Assembly (NCBI GenBank): GCA_026724425.1
Contig: JAIUCV010000584.1
Span: 1-64,000 of the forward strand
DNA: 64,000 nt
Direction of reading: 5' to 3'
DNA from: Erythrophleum ivorense
Lineage: Eukaryota; Streptophyta; Magnoliopsida; Fabales; Fabaceae
Positions within the stretch are counted from its first letter, which is position 1. Each line of letters starts with the position of its first letter. The position numbers and the translations under genes were made by a program. The notes below the pieces were generated by a model, which worked only from the letters and a program-made list of their open reading frames with translations, was not told where the DNA came from and searched no databases. Shown here piece after piece: positions 48,001 through 59,181 of the stretch.

Positions 48001-48789
48001 AAATAAAAAAAAGAAAAAAAATAATAATAAATAAAACAAAACAAAACAAAACAAAATTAATCAAGAATTGAAACAAAGATAAAAAAAAAACCCAAATAAA
48101 ACAAAACCAATCAAAAATTAAAAATCAAATATAAGAAAAAAAAAACAAAATAAAAACAAAAACAAAAACAAAAACCAAAACCAAACAAAACACTAACCAA
48201 ATACAATTTTCAATCGAACTACGTGGACTTTGATCCCTCCCCTAAAGGGTACGTAGGCCCTATGCTTTCATCCTAGGTCAAGTCCGCCTTTGTAAATAAA
48301 TATTTTTTAATTTCATTTCTTTCTTTATTATTCTTGAATTTCTTCACGTTTTATTTTGATATTGATTTCCTTTTCTATTTTTAATTTTATTTCCTTTAAT
48401 TTCTTTATCCCTCTTCTACATGTGATTTGTTAGGGAGAATTAAAATAGAATCAAGGCCGTTTTATTTTTGCACAACTTAATTAGGGTAACCGTTTTTAGT
48501 AACGGGTGTAGTGGGGTGCCTAACACCTTCTCCACTCACAATCGACTCCCGGATCTATTTTCTGGTTTGTAGACCATTTTTCCAAAATAAAAAGGCTTTT
48601 CCAAAGTTTTTCCTTTTAAAATTTAAAATTTTGGTGGCTACTCCTAAACCCATACCCTTACACCCTATCTATTACTCTTATTTCAATTTGAATTTCGGTT
48701 TTCAAGTTCAAGAGAAAATCGAATTTCTCTGTTAAAGGCGCGATTTTCTTTGAAAGAGGTGCCACGCGGTCGCATTTTCATGTGTGACA
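45029..48789 (+). repeat. 3' LTR of the Ogre/Tat element (3761 bp)
   Basis: TGTGAACACC to GTGTGACA. It is nearly identical to the 5' LTR, with scattered substitutions (many C/T or G/A) and length changes at A runs. Candidate TATAAA at 45814-45819. The target duplication copy ACTAT follows at 48790. Confidence 0.95.
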
Positions 48790-49845
48790 ACTATAATATT
48801 TATTAATTTAGAGAAGTCATACGATAGTGTATTAAGAAAGGTTTTGTGAAAGGTTCTAGAGAAAAAAAGTTTATATTGCTTATATTCAAGCAATTCAGAA
48901 TATGTATGACAAAATTACAACTAGTGTGAGAAAAAAAAGGTGAGCCTATAGAAGATTTTTCGATAATCAATAATATGCATAAGGGGTCAACTTTGACCAT
49001 ATATTTTTTTACTTTAGTCTTGGATATGCAACCTAAATATATCTAAAAGTCGGTGCCATAATATATGTTTTTTGCAAATAATATAGTTTTGGTTAAAGAA
49101 TCTAGAGAGAAAATGAATGAGAAGTTAGAGATGTGGAGACTAGATTTGGAAGCACATGGATTCCGTTTAAATAGAAGTTAAACATAGTATATGAAATGTA
49201 AGTTTAGCAAGAGGCATACTAATTCTAGCATAGAAGTGAATTGAAGAACACATTATACCACAAGTCACACAGTTTAAGTATCTTAGATCTATCATATAAT
49301 ATAGTGGGGAAATAGAGGAAGATATCAAACATAAGATTCATGCAGGGTAGATGAAATGGAAAGTACCAATCAAGTTTAAGGATAAATTTTACAACATAGT
49401 TATAAGACCTGTAATACTATATGCAACTGAATGTTAGGTAATAAAAGGCTAATGAGAGAATAAGTTTAATGTTGTAGAGATGAGAATGCTACGTTAGATG
49501 AGTGAACACATCAGACAAAATAGAATTAGAAATAAATATATTAGAGAGAAAGTGGAGGTCAAGCTTATTGTGGAAAAGATTGTAGAATTGTGCCTTAGAT
49601 AATTTAGGTATGTATGAAGAAGACCTATAGAAGCCCCAGTAATTAGAGTAAATTAAATGGATAATAACATAATAGTTAGAGGTAGAGGAAGGCAAAAAAA
49701 AAAACTATAGGTGAAACTATTAAGAATGATTTAGATTTAAATTATTTTTCTAAAAATATGATTTATGATATGATTTTATGACATTGTTTGATTCATTTAG
49801 TCAATCCCACCTAGTGGGAAAAGCTTGTTGTTATTGTTGCTGTTG
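48790..49845 (+). pseudogene. RTE-like LINE reverse transcriptase fragment, right half with 3' end
   Basis: It resumes the LINE cut at 25253. FINLEKSYDSV lies at about 48800-48832, then the equivalent of the catalytic FADD region, degenerate (about 49060-49085). EKMNEKLEMWRLDLEAHGF (about 49108-49165), a KMKWK-like stretch (about 49350), VIRPVILYATEC (about 49400-49435) and RMLR...RQNRIRNKYI (about 49481-49540) follow. The end near 49800-49845 has CCTAGTGGGAAAAGC and then a TTGTTG-rich tail, the usual plant LINE 3' terminus of this type. Stops and shifts throughout. Confidence 0.82.
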
Positions 49846-49849
49846 TTCT

Positions 49850-50140
49850 CGTCTCTCATAAGTGATGTGCCAATTTTTCTTATGACTTGCCTTAAATTTC
49901 CAACATAAGTGTGTGATGATATCAACAATATTTTTAGCAAAATACACTGATTATCATGGAATAAGCTTAGGAACTCAAAGATCAATGGTGGCATGGGTTT
50001 CATGATTTTAATGCCTATAACTTAGCCCTTCTTGTCAAACAATCATGGAGAATTTTACATAATTCATCTTCTCTATGGGTGAGGATTCTTGCTAGACAAT
50101 CATGGATTCTAATGGATTTGGAGCCTTTTTAGTCATCTAT
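49850..50140 (+). pseudogene. Second LINE fragment (L1-type RT C-terminal region)
   Basis: Directly after the RTE tail a different LINE piece is readable. There is a segment with MTCLKFPT and VCDDI (about 49880-49925), equivalent to the conserved Cys-Phe-x-x-Pro region after the RT thumb, then after a shift NLALLVKQSWRILH (about 50020-50060). These match plant L1-type ORF2 between RT and the zinc-binding domain. It is short and broken at both ends. Confidence 0.6.
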
Positions 50141-51489
50141 ATGCACTAGCTTAACTTTGATTGGGAGGTTTATACGTGGTCCTTTTTCCTTAGTGTTTAA
50201 ACACAAATATCTTGTATATAAAGGGTTTAAATATAAAAAATTTAAGGTATCTTCAATTAGATTTCCCTTTTTTTTGAAATGTAAAAATAGTCAAACATAA
50301 AAGGACTTAATGTTTGACTATTTTTAAGGTATCATGAAGGAGTTTGTTTAGTTTGTGGTAGAAAGATATGGAGCAACAGATGGTGTCTACGCGTGCTTGA
50401 TGGTGTTCATGGGAAATAATGTTGTTCAAGAAAGTGTCTACATGTGCCTAATTTCACAACTATTCTTTGTGTAGGAAAGTCTTCTATCCCTTTGATGGTT
50501 GTGGCTATGATGTGGTATGGATATCCAACTTTCATTCATATTGGTAATATGAAACGTTCATTTTAAAATTGCCTTTATTGTATACTATGATTCTTAGTTG
50601 AAGAATTGAAATTGAATTGCAGATGGAATTAGGATTTCATAACTATTATTTTTTTATTAATTGTCTTCATTCTTTTTTAAAGCATATAGTTGAGCGTAAT
50701 TATCATTTTTGCATCCAAATGCTATTGCTTACTTATTCTTCTAGAGAAATGGCAAATTAATATGATCATTATACCTTTGCCACACAATATGAATGCTTAG
50801 TTGAAGGCAAAGTTACAAGAGCATGCAACAACATCTCCTTGACAAGCATACATTCTGAAACTATCTCGGATGACTACCATTTTTCAGCCACTAACTTGTT
50901 CCTGAACCATTAGCAATGCTATAAGGAGTGTTGAAGATAATGAGATCTTCAGCAGGTCTTTCCAGGAAGAAAAAGGTAGAAACAAGGAGTAAGGCTTACC
51001 TATAATTGCAGCAATGGGTGCCCTGTCGGAGTGTCTAATATTTGGTATGATATGTTGAGTGAATTTATTCGATTATAATGGAAATTTTCTTTCATTTTAA
51101 AATGTAAACTGTATAGTTCCTTCTGCTTTGACTATAATGAAATTTGAAGTGACTATATGTATGTATTGCTGAAGTTTGTTAATAGAAATTTTCTTTAAAA
51201 TTGAAGTTACTCAATTTTACTAGTGTGGTTGAAGTTATTGGATTTATCAATTCATAAATAGGTCTTCTAAAGTTGATAGGTTTTACTAAAAATACTCGAT
51301 GTTAGTATGGTTATAGCATCTGTTAGATTTTGCTAATTTTACATAATTTTGTTAAAGTTTATGGCTAAATGCAATATCTGGTCTTTCTAGAACTAGATTG
51401 AAATCAATGAAATTACAAAAGAGGATCCTAGAATAAAATGATTAGAGACTAAACAAGATCAAAATAATAATCTAGACATTTAGAAATAA
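50141..51489. other. AT-rich sequence, no gene seen
   Basis: No coding region is recognised. It contains a perfect 16-bp inverted repeat with an 11-base loop at 50283-50325. Confidence 0.5.
50283..50325. repeat. Perfect short hairpin
   Basis: AAAAATAGTCAAACAT and its exact reverse complement are separated by 11 bases. There is no T-run or coding context that would make it a terminator of known type. Confidence 0.8.
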
Positions 51490-51783
51490 GAATACAAAAC
51501 TAATGATGGCTCGAAATTAGAGTGAAAGTAATTAAACGAAAAAGTCAAAAACATAGTAGCATTTTCGTAATTTTTGGTAACTTTTTGAAAACTCAAAAGA
51601 GGGAGCTTTATATGATAAAATTGAGTTTTTCATGGTTCTTAGAGGTCCCAAAAACCATAAGAACCCCTAGAATAGTTAAAACCCCTCTGGTGTATGATTT
51701 AGGCCGTCGGTTGATCTAAATTTTGACCGAATGGTTTGGTAAGGTTTGAAATCCAATTTGGGTGAAACTAAAGGCATTTTATG
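51490..51783 (+). repeat. Internal piece of a family C LTR
   Basis: It matches the interior of the LTR at 63113 (about 63250-63530): 'agtagcattttcgtaattt', 'tggttcttagaggtccc', 'aaaccataagaa' and 'aaaggcatttta' in the same order. It stops exactly where the next LTR start (51784) begins, so the chromovirus probably inserted into, or recombined with, an older C LTR. Confidence 0.65.
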
Positions 51784-51846
51784 TGTAACTCCCGGTACGT
51801 TGTAAAAACACTAAAACAAGCCAGGTTGAAAAGCAAGTACTCTACC
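51784..51846 (+). repeat. Stub of the chromovirus 5' LTR
   Basis: TGTAACTCCCGGTACGTTGT onward matches the start of the 3' LTR at 63113 for about 60 bp (including GTTGAAAAGCAAGT), then breaks directly into protease-coding sequence. This points to a deletion of the remaining LTR, primer site and gag. Confidence 0.7.
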
Positions 51847-51849
51847 ATT

Positions 51850-52090
51850 TGATTTATCTATCACCACACCCACTGGAGGTCACATTATTACTTCCCATGC
51901 TTGTTTGAATGTTATTGTCCAGTTTAATCATTGTCATACTATCATCGATTTGATTTGTATGTCATTCCATGACATTGATTTGATTGTGGGTATGAACTAG
52001 ATGACTGCCAATAATGCTATCCTTGATTGTGAACATCGCACTGTATCTGTACCTTCTTGTAGGACCATACCTAGGATAAGGGCCAAGCTA
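51850..52090 (+). pseudogene. Protease C-terminal part of the chromovirus
   Basis: Translation shows DLICMSFHDIDLIVGMN (about 51952-52002) and NAILDCEHRTVSVPS (about 52012-52060), the conserved second half of chromovirus aspartic proteases, with a stop at the expected Trp after GMN. The catalytic N-terminal half is deleted. Confidence 0.7.
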
Positions 52091-52239
52091 TCTTTCATGA
52101 CTATTGCCTAGGTTGAGAGATACTTAGAACATGGATGTTAGGGTTTCTAGTCTTCTTCTCTATACGGGCCGAGGTAAAAGAAGGGATAGAGGAGATCTCG
52201 ATCATTAGGGAATTCTTATAGGTTTCTCTAAAGATTTTG

Positions 52240-53050
52240 ATTTTAGTAGCTTACCTTTAGAGAGAGAGATAGAGTTCCCTATAGAGATAGTGCCTGGGGT
52301 TGGACCGGTGTCCAAGGCTCCATACAGGATGGCTCTTAATGAGCTTGCTGAGTTGAAAAAGTAGATAGAGGAGTTGTTAGAAAAAGGGTTTATATGCCCT
52401 AGTGTGTCACCTTGGGGAGCTCCAGTGTTGTTCGTGAAAAAGAAAGATGGTAGCTTGAGATTGTGTATAGATTATAGAGAATTAAATAAGATTACCATTA
52501 AGAATAAGTATCCTTTCCCTAGGATAGATGACTTGTTAGATCAGTTAGTTAGGGTATTTGTATTTTTTAAGATAGACCTTAGATCTGGATATCACCAGTT
52601 GAGGGTGAGAACTGAAGACGTCCCAAAGATGGCCTTTAGGACTAGATATGGGCATTTTGAGTTCCTTGTGATGCCATTCGGGCTAATGAATGCGTCCGCA
52701 GTATTCATGGACTACATGAACAGGGTTTTCAGACCGTATCTAGATAAATTTGTTATGGTCTTTATTGATAATATCTTAGTGTACTCTAGATCGTTTGAGG
52801 AGCATGAGAGGCATCTAAGATTAGCCCTGAAGACTCTGAAAGAGAAGAGATTGTATGCCAAACTGAGTAAATGTGATTTTTAGCTAACCAAGGTAAAATT
52901 CTTAGGTTATATGATCTCATGAGATGGGGTCGCAGTAGATCCCCATAAAGTTAAGGCTGTGCTACAGTGGGATAGACCTAGAATCATCACCAAGGTTAGG
53001 AGTTTCCTTAGTTTGGCAGGATATTATTGACGATTCATTTTGGGCTTTTC
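52240..53050 (+). pseudogene. Chromovirus reverse transcriptase, copy 1
   Basis: An EIEFPIEIVPG-like lead (about 52265-52300) and KAPYRMALNELAELKK (about 52313-52360) precede the RT core: GAPVLFVKKKDGSLRLCIDY (about 52416-52475), the YPFPRIDDLLDQL block, MPFGLMNA (about 52671-52694) and the catalytic block FIDN (52761-52772), where the family has FIDD. TAG after SKCDF (52881-52883) and a stop-containing thumb follow. It is the only copy with the natural upstream sequence. The unit repeats downstream at 638-base spacing. Confidence 0.88.
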
Positions 53051-54327
53051 TTGGGAGCTCCAGTGTTGTTCGTGAAAAAGAAATATGGTAGTTTGAGATT
53101 GTGTATAGATTATAGAGAATTAAATAAGATTACCATTAAGAATAAGTATCCTTTCCCTAAGATAGATGACTTGTTAGATCAATTAGTTAGGGTATTTGTA
53201 TTTTTCAAGATAGACCTTAGATCTGGATATCACCAGTTGAGGGTGAGAACTGAAGACGTCCCAAAGATGGTCTTTAGGACTAGATATGGGCATTATGAGT
53301 TCCTTGTGATGCCATTCGGGCTAATGAATGCGCCCGCAGTATTCATGGACTACATGAACAGGGTTTTCAGACCGTATCTAGATAAATTTGTTATGGTCTT
53401 TATTGATAATATCTTAGTGTACTCTAGATCGTTTGAGGAGCATGAGAGGCATCTAAGATTAGCCCTGAAGACTCTGAAAGAGAAGAGATTGTATGCCAAA
53501 CTGAGTAAATGTGATTTTTAGCTAACCAAGGTAAAATTCTTAGGTCATATGACTCATGAGATGGGGTCGCAGTAGATTCCCATAAAGTTAAGGTTGTGCT
53601 ACAGTGGGATAGACCTAGGATCATCACCAAGGTTAGGAGTTTCCTTAGTTTGGTAGGATATTATCGACGATTCATTTTGGACTTTTCTTGGGAGCTCCAG
53701 TGTTGTTCGTGAAAAAGAAATATGGTAGCTTGAGATTGTGTATAGATTATAGAGAATTAAATAAGATTACCATTAAGAATAAGTATCATTTCCCTAGGAT
53801 AGATGACTTGTTAGATCAGTTAGTTAGGGTATTTGTATTTTTCAAGATAGACCTTAGATCTGGATATCACCAGCTGAGGGTGAGAACTGAAGACGTCCCA
53901 AAGATGGCCTTTAGGACTAGATATGGGCATTATGAGTTCCTTGTGATGCCATTCGGGCTAATGAATGCGCCCGCAGTATTCATGGACTACATGAACAGGG
54001 TTTTCAGACCGTATCTAGATAAATTTGTTGTGGTCTTTATTAATAATATCTTAGTGTACTCTAGATCGTTTGAGGAGCATGAGAGGCATCTAAGATTAGC
54101 CCCGAAGACTTTGAAAGAGAAGAGATTGTATGCCAAACTGAGTAAATGTGATTTTTAGCTAACCAAGGTGAAATTCTTAGGTCATATGATCTCATGAGAT
54201 GGGGTCGCAGTAGATCCCCATAAAGTTAAGGCTGTGTTACAGTGGGATAGACCTAGGATCATCACCAAGGTTAGGAGTTTCCTTAGTTTGGCAGGATATT
54301 ATCGACGATTCATTTTGGGCTTTTCTT
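52414..54327 (+). repeat. Tandem triplication of a 638-bp RT segment
   Basis: Three head-to-tail units start at about 52414, 53052 and 53689 (spacing 638 and 637). Each runs from the GAPVLF codons to the RFILGF codons. Junctions read TTTTCTTGGGAGC, where the upstream natural sequence is CACCTTGGGGAGC and the downstream natural one TTTTCTTAGATTG, so they share CTT. Units differ at few positions: copies 2 and 3 share Tyr where copy 1 has Asp in the KKK-x-GSLRL word. All three carry the Asp-to-Asn change in the catalytic block, and copy 3 has both Asp changed (FINN). Confidence 0.93.
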
Positions 54328-54893
54328 AGATTGCCTATCCACTTATGAGGCTGACTCAGAAGGATACACCTTTCATGTAGGATGAGAGATGTGAGAGGAG
54401 TTTTCAAGAGTTGAAACTCCGATTGACCACTGCCCCTGTGCTAGTCATTCCTGATCTGAGTTTATCATTCGTGGTATATAGTGATGTCTTGAGAAGAGGG
54501 TTAGGATGTGTGTTGATGTAGCAGGGTAGGGTAGTGGCATATGCCTTTAAGCAGTTGAGGCCTCATGAGGAGAATTATCCCACACATGACCTAAAGTTAG
54601 TCGCAGTAGTGTTTGCTCTTAAGATTTCGAGGCACTATTTGTATGGTGCAACTATAGAGATCTATAGTGACCATAAGAGTCTGAAATACTTATTCGATCA
54701 GAAGGAACTCAATAAGAGACAGAGGAGATGGATGGAGTTCTTAAAAGACTATGATTATGTATTGAAATACCATCCGGGTAAGGCCAATGTGATGGCCGAT
54801 GCCCTGAGTAAGAAATCTATCCACGCTGCCCATATGATGATCAGGGAGCAGGAGCTCCTAGAAAAATTTAGAAATTTGAACCTCTCTTACTAG
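54328..54893 (+). pseudogene. Chromovirus RNase H
   Basis: AYPLMRLTQKDTPF (about 54339-54380), FVVYSDV (about 54470-54490), VVAYAFKQLRPHEENYPTHDLKL (about 54532-54600), ISRHYLYG and YSDHKSLKYLF (about 54663-54697), and HPGKANVMADALSKKS at the end (about 54772-54820). The second catalytic acid, normally Glu in DLEL, is Lys here (AAG near 54593). In-frame stops lie before 54534. The domain is otherwise complete and typical. Confidence 0.88.
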
Positions 54894-55624
54894 CTAGTGT
54901 CGGGTAGATTGTATTTGAGTGAGACTCGGATTGAGAATGAGTTAAGAGCCCAGATCTTCGGTGCCCAGAGAGAGGATGAATTATTGAGATAGATTAGGAG
55001 CAAAATCTCTCACAGTGCGTTTGGATGGAGGGAAAACTGAGGGGGAGAGAAAGGAGGGAGAAGAAAATGACATTTTCCCCTATTTGGTTCGGAAAGAAAA
55101 ATAGGGAGGAGAGAAAATATGGGGAGAAAAGTACAGTGGGTCCCATCGATTTTTTTTTCTCCCCGAATATGGAGAGATTTGGAGGAGAAAATGCTCGTGC
55201 TACAGGATTAAATAAAAAAGTATATATCTAACAAAATTTTTTAACATTTTAATTAATTAATTAATATTATAATTATTAATTTTATTACAAAATGAATTAA
55301 TAATAAATATATTTTTAAAATAATAATTTTTAATATTAAAATTAGCAAATTATATATATAGTTAAAAATGTTACATATAAATTTAATTAATTAACAATAT
55401 AATATATATATATATAACAAAATTCTTTAACATTTTAATTAATTAATTAAAAAATTAATGTTATAATTAATTTTATTATAAAATTAATTAATATATTACA
55501 TAAAATAATAATATATTTTATCTTATTAAAATAAATAAATTATATAAAATTTAAACAAACAAATAAATAAAAAAATACTGTCCGACTGAAATACAATTAG
55601 ACAGTGTTTGCAACCAAACTTCAG

Positions 55625-55820
55625 TTGGACATATATATGTCCGACTAAAATTTGGCCGAACATATATATATGTCTGACTAAAATTCAATCAGATATATAT
55701 ATATATATATGTTCAGTCAGACATATATATATGTCCCACAATGCATTGCCCAGGGCAATGCATTGTGTGCATATATATATATATGCGTTGTTTCACGCAA
55801 CGCATATATATATATTATTT
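55625..55820. repeat. Cluster of perfect palindromes in AT-rich DNA
   Basis: GGACATATATATGTCC (55627-55642). ACAATGCATTGCCC and its exact complement flank one base (55738-55766). An (AT)n-GCGTTG arm and its complement flank a 7-base loop (about 55771-55815). Several GACATATATATGTC-type words lie between them. Confidence 0.85.
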
Positions 55821-56061
55821 TATATATAATATTTATATATATATGATATTATAATAAAATATTATATATAATTTTTAAATAATATTAAAAAATATTTATT
55901 ATATTTATATATATTATATTTAAATTAATTAATATATATTAAAATAATAATTTATAAAAGTTTGAAATAAATATTAATATTTATAATATTAAAATAATAA
56001 TTTATAAATAATTTTTTATAAAATAAAATTTAATTAATTTAAAAAGTATATACTTTAAATA

Positions 56062-58848
56062 TGTAACACCCTATAATTAATTAAGGTGTTAATCACGGAT
56101 TAGATTAATTAGGAGTAATTAATATGGATTGAGATTTAATTGAGATAGAAATCCTATTTAAGCTTAAATTCATAGATCATGATAAGAGGCTAATGGAGGC
56201 CCAATGGGTTAGGTGCAGACCCAACCCAATTTAGTGTGATGGAGGCCCAAAATCCACCTTGTATAGACTCTTCTAAGTGGCCCAATAACCCTTGTGCAGA
56301 CCCACATTCTTGAACTCTTTAAACTTGGCCCAAACTTAATTAAACTTCAGCAACTCAATGTATAAGAACTGGCCCAACAAAATTCTGCAGCCCAACACTT
56401 TAAAACTGGCCCAAAAATAAGCTAAAATCTGAAGCCCCAAATGATGTTGGACCTTAGAGCAACCCATGACCCATTTTTGACCCAACTTAAACCCTAATAC
56501 ATCAGCATCTTCCTCACACTTACTGAAACATAAAACTCAAGAAGCAAAATTCGGAGGTTGAGAAGGAGGCTAGGGTTGGGGGCAAGAATTCTGCATTTTC
56601 TCACATTTAGAGCAAGATTCAGCTAAGGTAATAGTTATACAACTTAATCCTCTCTTCTTTCTCTTTAATTTGGTTCGATTAGTTTTTCATTTGGAGCATT
56701 TTCATCCTACCCAAAATCTGAAATGTGGGTGTTTGGGGATTTTCTTGATGAAATTCGTAGGTTGAGGTTAGGGTCGACCTTAGGTGAGTTTAAACTCTTC
56801 ATTTTGATGCTTCATTTGTTAATTTGAGACCCCCATAGCTGACTTATAAAACAGGTATTAATTCTGTACGAATTTGCTTAGGATTTTAGGTGGAATATTG
56901 AGTTTTCTGGTGAGGGACACTCTAATCCGAATTTGGGATTTGTGGTGGCTGTTGGAAAGTGTCTACAAGTAAGGTAACCGGGTTTATATTAATTCCATGT
57001 ATATATTTGATTTAATTTCATATGTTGCTGTATATGAATGATTTGAAATGTTGAATGAATCGGTTGGCTATCTGTCGAATTGTGATTGAACCTTGTGAGT
57101 CCATGGTGGAGCTGTGGTGCGGCTGCCACCTGTGCATGTGCTTCGATCGAGCATCGAGTTATGATCAAACCCCAGATGCACAGAGCCCCAGTTGTACTCA
57201 ATAGGGAGTAGGTGCCGTGGACGGGCCTCTCCCGGTGTTAATGGCCTTTAACATATGATAATATGATTGCTAGTATGGGATAGTAATCATGATAGCTTAA
57301 TTGATTCATTTGCTGATATGATGGATGTGATTCTGATGTTGATTTTGATTCATGCTTATATGCTAATTAAACTGGATATATGATGGAATTGCCTTGGTTA
57401 CTGAGATTTATATCTCACCCTATTTTATGGGATTAATATTTCAGGTGAAGGTTCCTCGGGTAAGGATAAGGGTAAGCAAGTGGATGAACATCCATGAGCT
57501 GAGGCCGAGTGTGGGGAGCTACACTTGGTCTGAGTAGAATAGGGTAGATGCAATTTTGTTATTAGTTTACATAGCATCATCATGTAATCATGTTGCCAAG
57601 TGTAGGCGTTCATATTTTGTTTGATCGAAATGTAACCGTTAAGGATTTAAGTCTCATTATAGTTGAATATTAATGTATGAATTTATAGCATGATATATGT
57701 AGTTTTGTTGAAATTGTGATATGGATTACCATATGGGAATTGTAGTCATATGATGTCTTGGATGTGGACATAAGCTATTGTTGAATGGAATCTCCATGGG
57801 TTGTGCATGAGATGTTAATTGCTGGTAATGCATGTGTTCTTGCTGTCATATATTCATGAATTTGCTGATATGAGCTAGTTGGGCAAGTAGGAAGTAGTAT
57901 TTAAGTTTTGCAATGGTAATGGATGGATTAATGGGTAATTAGGGTAGATAAACACCATTAGAATCACATAAAATAAGGATAGGTGGACCTGGAGTGTTTC
58001 TAGGATGAGATTTGGAGTGTAGGAGGCGAAATTTGGGTAATATCGTTACAGGAGGGATTCTTGCCGTGGCTAAGAAGGCTTCGCCACGGCCAAAGGAGAG
58101 ACAGAGCCGAAGGGCGTCGCGGCATAACCAATCCTGCCGTGGCGCAAGGGAAGAAAATTGGCCCAGGGAGTGATAGTGGCGAGGAGCGCCCTGGCCTGAT
58201 AAATCTCGCCGCAGCACAAAGTGAGAAAGATCGCCCAGGAGGGTAACAGAACTAAAACTCGCTGCGGCGTATTATGTCCTGCCGCGGCACGAGTCGAGGA
58301 AATAAAATAAGGGTTGAACAGAAGCAAAACCCACCGCGGCGCAAATGTATTGCACCGAGGCGAGAATCGTGAGGGTGGAGAACAGTAATTCCATGAAGCA
58401 TTTTCGCCGTGGCGCCACATAGGTTGGCCGTGACGAAGGTCCAACTTGCCGCGGCGAGATTTGTGAAACTTGTCCAGTGATTCCAGAAAGCTATTGGGCC
58501 ACAGTGGGGAAGTTATAGGCCTCGGCGCAAGTCTCCAACCTACTCTTTTTAACCTAGAAACCCCAATTTCTGCAACAGTAATGGTAAGAGATGATATAGG
58601 AACACTTGTGGGAGGTTATTGGGTATTGAAATTGATGGACGGTTGAATCATAAACCCCTTATGGGAGTAGGATTTCTTTTATGCAAATTTTGTTTTGTGT
58701 GGTGGTATGGTGATGACTCTAACATCAAGGTTTAAATTTTTCCCATATTTTCACAATGTGATAGATCGTAACCACTCAAACCTTGATCATTAATTAATAA
58801 TCTTGTGTTTAACCATAATTACAATGATTAGAAGGTAGGGTTGTTACA
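56062..58848 (+). repeat. Solo LTR, family A (A2), nested in the DNA element
   Basis: TGTAACACCCTATAATTAAT at 56062 to GGGTTGTTACA at 58848, with an exact target duplication AAATA (56057-56061 and 58849-58853). It is collinear with the copy at 38736-41615 apart from indels, including the CCGCGG-type cluster at 58060-58460 and a TATA-like site near 56265. It has no internal region. Confidence 0.93.
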
Positions 58849-59181
58849 AAATATTTTTTAATTTTAAATATGTATTTTTTAATAATTTTTTTATTTTATT
58901 CAAACATAAATTTTTTCATAATTTAAATATTTTTTAAAATTAATTTTTAATTTTTTAATTTTTTAAAAACATATGTATATACAAAAAGTTAAAATATTAT
59001 TATTATTCTTATTATTATTATTATTATTATATTAAATTAACTTATCTTTTTCTTATATTTCTTTCCTCCATCCAAACGCATGGAGGAGAAAATATTTTCT
59101 CCTTACTTTTCTCTTCTCTTACATTTCTCCCCATTTTTCTCTCCCCTAACTTTTCTTCTCCCCCATCCAAACACAGCGTTA

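Larger units (their letters stand above)
25254..48789 (+). mobile_element. Ogre/Tat-lineage Ty3-type LTR retrotransposon, full length, defective
   Basis: This 23.5-kb element is flanked by an exact 5-bp target duplication ACTAT (25249-25253 and 48790-48794). Order: 5' LTR, primer binding site, long leader, an extra ORF1, gag, protease, RT, RNase H, a second archaeal-type RNase H, integrase, 3' region with minisatellite, polypurine tract, 3' LTR. The giant size, extra ORF upstream of gag, GGCGACT-CACTGGGGA primer site and second RNase H place it in the Ogre/Tat lineage. The LTRs differ at about five bases in 250 compared (26281-26530 against 46042-46290), so insertion is recent, yet every coding domain carries stops, shifts or lost catalytic residues. 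A solo LTR at 38736-41615 splits the integrase region. It must have been moved by proteins from another copy, or decayed quickly. Confidence 0.92.
55013..59178. mobile_element. Non-autonomous DNA element with TTTGGATGG ends, interrupted
   Basis: The left end is CAGTGCGTTTGGATGG; reading inward from the right end, CGCTGTGTTTGGATGG. Flanks are TCA (55010-55012) and TTA (59179-59181), a three-base duplication with one change, which fits a PIF/Harbinger-like or related MITE better than hAT. Subterminal regions are purine-rich on the left and pyrimidine-rich on the right, also complementary in style. A second CCATCCAAACGCA copy lies near 59070. The middle is strongly AT-rich with palindromes, and no transposase is seen. 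The solo LTR at 56062-58848 is nested inside, leaving about 1.4 kb of element. It interrupts the chromovirus between RNase H and integrase. Confidence 0.65.

Noticed and set aside
25254..48789. Long-range duplication of 25.3-29.0 kb at 45.0-48.8 kb as a segmental duplication
   Set aside because: The copies are LTRs: TG...CA ends, primer site and polypurine tract on the inner sides, target duplication on the outer sides.
51786..51860. tRNA-like words near the LTR stub
   Set aside because: The sequence does not fold into a cloverleaf and matches the LTR start at 63113.
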